Assembly (NCBI GenBank): GCA_025936275.1
Contig: JAICTR010000230.1
Location: 1 to 5,017, forward strand
Reading direction: 5' to 3'
From: Burkholderiales bacterium
GTDB taxonomy: Bacteria > Pseudomonadota > Gammaproteobacteria > Burkholderiales > Usitatibacteraceae
Length of the DNA: 5,017 nt
Shown here one piece after another: positions 3,748 through 5,017 of the stretch. Below the pieces are notes generated by a model. That model was given only the letters and a program-made list of their open reading frames with translations. It did no database searches and had not been told where the DNA came from. The translations under genes and the position numbers were made by a program. How positions within the stretch are numbered: position 1 is the stretch's first letter; each line of letters begins with the position of its first letter.

Positions 3748-4923
3748 ATGACCACCGCCCTGCATCCGCGCCGCAAGGCGCTCCTCGCCGCCGCCGGCAC
3801 CGCGCTCCTCGCCGCCCTCGCGTGGGGCGTCTCGGGGCTGCGCGATTCCACCGCGAGCGAGAAGCCCGCCGCGGCACCCCCGCCCGCGATTCCCGTCACC
3901 GTGGCTGCCGTCGAGCGCCGCAGCGTGACGCCCTACGACGAGTTCTCCGGACGTCTCGAGGCGGTCGACCGCGTGGAAGTGCGCCCGCGCGTCGCGGGCG
4001 CCATCCAGTCGGTGCACGTCACCGAGGGAGCGCTCGTGAAGGCGGGCGACCTGCTGCTCACCATCGATCCCGCGCCGTACCGGGCGGAGGCCGATCGCGC
4101 GCAGGCGCAGCTCGCCGCCGCACAGGCGCGCCTCGAGAACGCGACCACCGAGGAGGCGCGTGCCGAGCGACTCTGGGACGAGCACGCGGTCGCGCGCCGC
4201 GAGCTCGACCAGCGCGTGAACGCGCGGCGCACCGCGCAAGCCGACGTGCACGCGGCCGAGGCCGCGCTGCAGCTCGCCAAGCTCAACCTCGGCTACACGC
4301 AGGTGCGCGCGCCCGTGGGCGGCCGCGTCGGCAAGCTCGAGGTGACGGCCGGGAACCTGGTCGCCGCGGGACCGACCGCGCCGGTGCTCACCACGATCGT
4401 GAGCGTGAGCCCGATCTACGCGAGCTTCGACGCCGACGAAAGCGTGGTCGCGCGGGCGCTGCGGGAGCTTCCCTCGCGCGGCTCTCGCGAAGCGCTCGAC
4501 CGCATCCCGGTGCAGATCGCGACCGACGCCGACGCGACCTTGAGCGGCCACCTGCAGCTCATCGACAACCAGGTGAACGCGAAGAGCGGCACGGTGCGCG
4601 TGCGCGCGGTGTTCGACAACCGCGACGGGCGCCTCATGCCCGGGCAGTTCGTGCGCGTGCGCCTCGGCCATGCGAAGCCCGAGAGCGCGGTGTTGGTGAG
4701 CGAAAGCGCGGTGGGCACGGACCAGGACAAGCGCTACGTCCTCGTGGTCGGCGCCGGCAACAAGGTCGCCTACCGCATGGTGACGCTCGGCCCGACGGTC
4801 GACGGCATGCGCATCGTGAACGCGGGCCTGCAGCCCGGCGAGCGCATCGTCGTGAACGGCCTGCAGCGCGTGCGGCCGGGTGCCGTCGTGGCGCCGCAGG
4901 TTGCGAAGACGGCGATGCGGTGA
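3748..4923 (+). CDS. RND efflux periplasmic adaptor (membrane fusion protein, MexE/AcrA type)
   Basis: A 391-residue, full-length adaptor that would bridge an inner-membrane RND pump and an outer-membrane channel. The N-terminus has basic H-P-R-R-K (6-10) and a hydrophobic stretch (11-30), a signal peptide or membrane anchor. There is no lipobox cysteine, and indeed no cysteine at all, so it is not a lipoprotein like AcrA or MexA. F-S-G-R-L-E-A-V-D-R-V-E-V-R-P-R-V-A-G (66-84) is the conserved adaptor entry. The first lipoyl half-motif is G-A-L-V-K-A-G-D-L-L-L-T-I-D-P-A-P-Y (94-111). An alpha-hairpin rich in A, E, R and Q runs about 112-180. The second lipoyl half is Y-T-Q-V-R-A-P-V-G-G-R-V-G (183-195). 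A beta-barrel (about 218-308) includes N-x-x-G-R-L-M-P-G-Q-F-V-R-V (291-304). The membrane-proximal domain includes A-V-G-T-D-Q-D-K-R-Y-V-L-V-V (321-334), close to MexE/BpeE-type proteins. It is divergent from tetR, and the pump gene is expected just beyond the window. Confidence 0.93.
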   Translation: MTTALHPRRKALLAAAGTALLAALAWGVSGLRDSTASEKPAAAPPPAIPVTVAAVERRSVTPYDEFSGRLEAVDRVEVRPRVAGAIQSVHVTEGALVKAGDLLLTIDPAPYRAEADRAQAQLAAAQARLENATTEEARAERLWDEHAVARRELDQRVNARRTAQADVHAAEAALQLAKLNLGYTQVRAPVGGRVGKLEVTAGNLVAAGPTAPVLTTIVSVSPIYASFDADESVVARALRELPSRGSREALDRIPVQIATDADATLSGHLQLIDNQVNAKSGTVRVRAVFDNRDGRLMPGQFVRVRLGHAKPESAVLVSESAVGTDQDKRYVLVVGAGNKVAYRMVTLGPTVDGMRIVNAGLQPGERIVVNGLQRVRPGAVVAPQVAKTAMR

Positions 4924-4929
4924 TGCTCA

Positions 4930-4969
4930 CGACCCTCTCCCCGGCCCTCTCCCAAGGGAGAGGGAGACA
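4930..4969. repeat. 40-bp REP-like hairpin repeat, copy 1
   Basis: This 40-bp unit is repeated exactly at 4978-5017, with nine unrelated bases between (period 48). Inside is an inverted repeat, CCCTCTCCC (4945-4953), AA, GGGAGAGGG (4956-4964), and a further CCCTCTCCC at 4933-4941 that could compete for the same pairing. CCCTCTCCC/GGGAGAGGG elements are common dispersed intergenic repeats in high-GC proteobacteria. It begins six bases after the adaptor stop. Confidence 0.85.
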
Positions 4970-4977
4970 TCCATCGC

Positions 4978-5017
4978 CGACCCTCTCCCCGGCCCTCTCC
5001 CAAGGGAGAGGGAGACA
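4978..5017. repeat. 40-bp REP-like hairpin repeat, copy 2
   Basis: An exact second copy, with hairpin arms at 4993-5001 and 5004-5012. It runs to the last base of the window, so the array may continue. In the transcript the tandem hairpins would lie between the adaptor gene and any downstream pump gene, where they could set relative expression or protect the upstream mRNA. Confidence 0.85.

Noticed and set aside
2896..4671. 591-codon minus-strand frame as an extended TetR
   Set aside because: The part above 3555 runs antisense through the adaptor gene and the divergent promoter region and has no family resemblance.
4930..5017. CRISPR array
   Set aside because: Two repeats with only a 9-bp spacer, no further units visible, and no cas genes; the internal hairpin fits REP-like elements.
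1..5017. tRNA, rRNA, transposase or phage genes
   Set aside because: None recognised on either strand by reading; no terminal inverted repeats or integrase-like motifs seen.

Overview
The window is GC-rich throughout, with densely packed genes and strong G/C third-position bias. It carries a TetR-regulated RND-type efflux locus and REP-like CCCTCTCCC/GGGAGAGGG repeats. This suggests a high-GC proteobacterium, most likely beta- or gammaproteobacterial. That placement is inferred from style and gene content; no taxonomic marker gene is present.

Layout: (1) 2-334 (+) is the 3' end of a beta-propeller (glutaminyl cyclotransferase/SMP-30-like) protein. (2) Converging on it with one base between the stop codons is a two-gene minus-strand operon. 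It holds a VOC/PhnB-like protein (1335 down to 781) followed, after a 1-base gap, by an AHSA1/SRPBCC protein (779 down to 336). (3) Divergent from that operon is a DUF5996 gene (1437-2348, +). (4) A small YciI/DGPF protein gene follows (2513-2872, +, GTG start). (5) Converging on it is a TetR-family repressor gene (3555 down to 2896). (6) Divergent from tetR is an RND efflux periplasmic adaptor gene (3748-4923, +). (7) The window ends in two copies of a 40-bp hairpin-bearing repeat (4930-5017). The partner RND pump gene, expected downstream, would lie outside the window.

The most notable signal is regulatory. A two-part motif, TGTCGA-N17-CGAC, occurs three times and always faces a gene. It appears in both orientations within one inverted repeat between the VOC operon and the DUF5996 gene, and again upstream of the DGPF gene. 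The DGPF and VOC copies share 12 identical bases, an 8-base gap, then 7 identical bases. From memory, the motif matches the consensus reported for promoters of the ECF42 group of extracytoplasmic-function sigma factors (-35 TGTCGA, -10 CG(A/T)C), whose hallmark target genes encode DGPF proteins. No sigma factor gene is in the window. I therefore infer that these four genes form a small regulon controlled from elsewhere, and that it includes the uncharacterised DUF5996 family.

The second system is a classical divergent tetR/efflux pair. Its 192-bp intergenic region holds face-to-face overlapping sigma70-like promoters, a perfect 8-8-8 inverted repeat at the predicted efflux transcription start (likely TetR operator), a second related inverted repeat near the ribosome binding site, and a roughly 136-nt leader able to form alternative hairpins.
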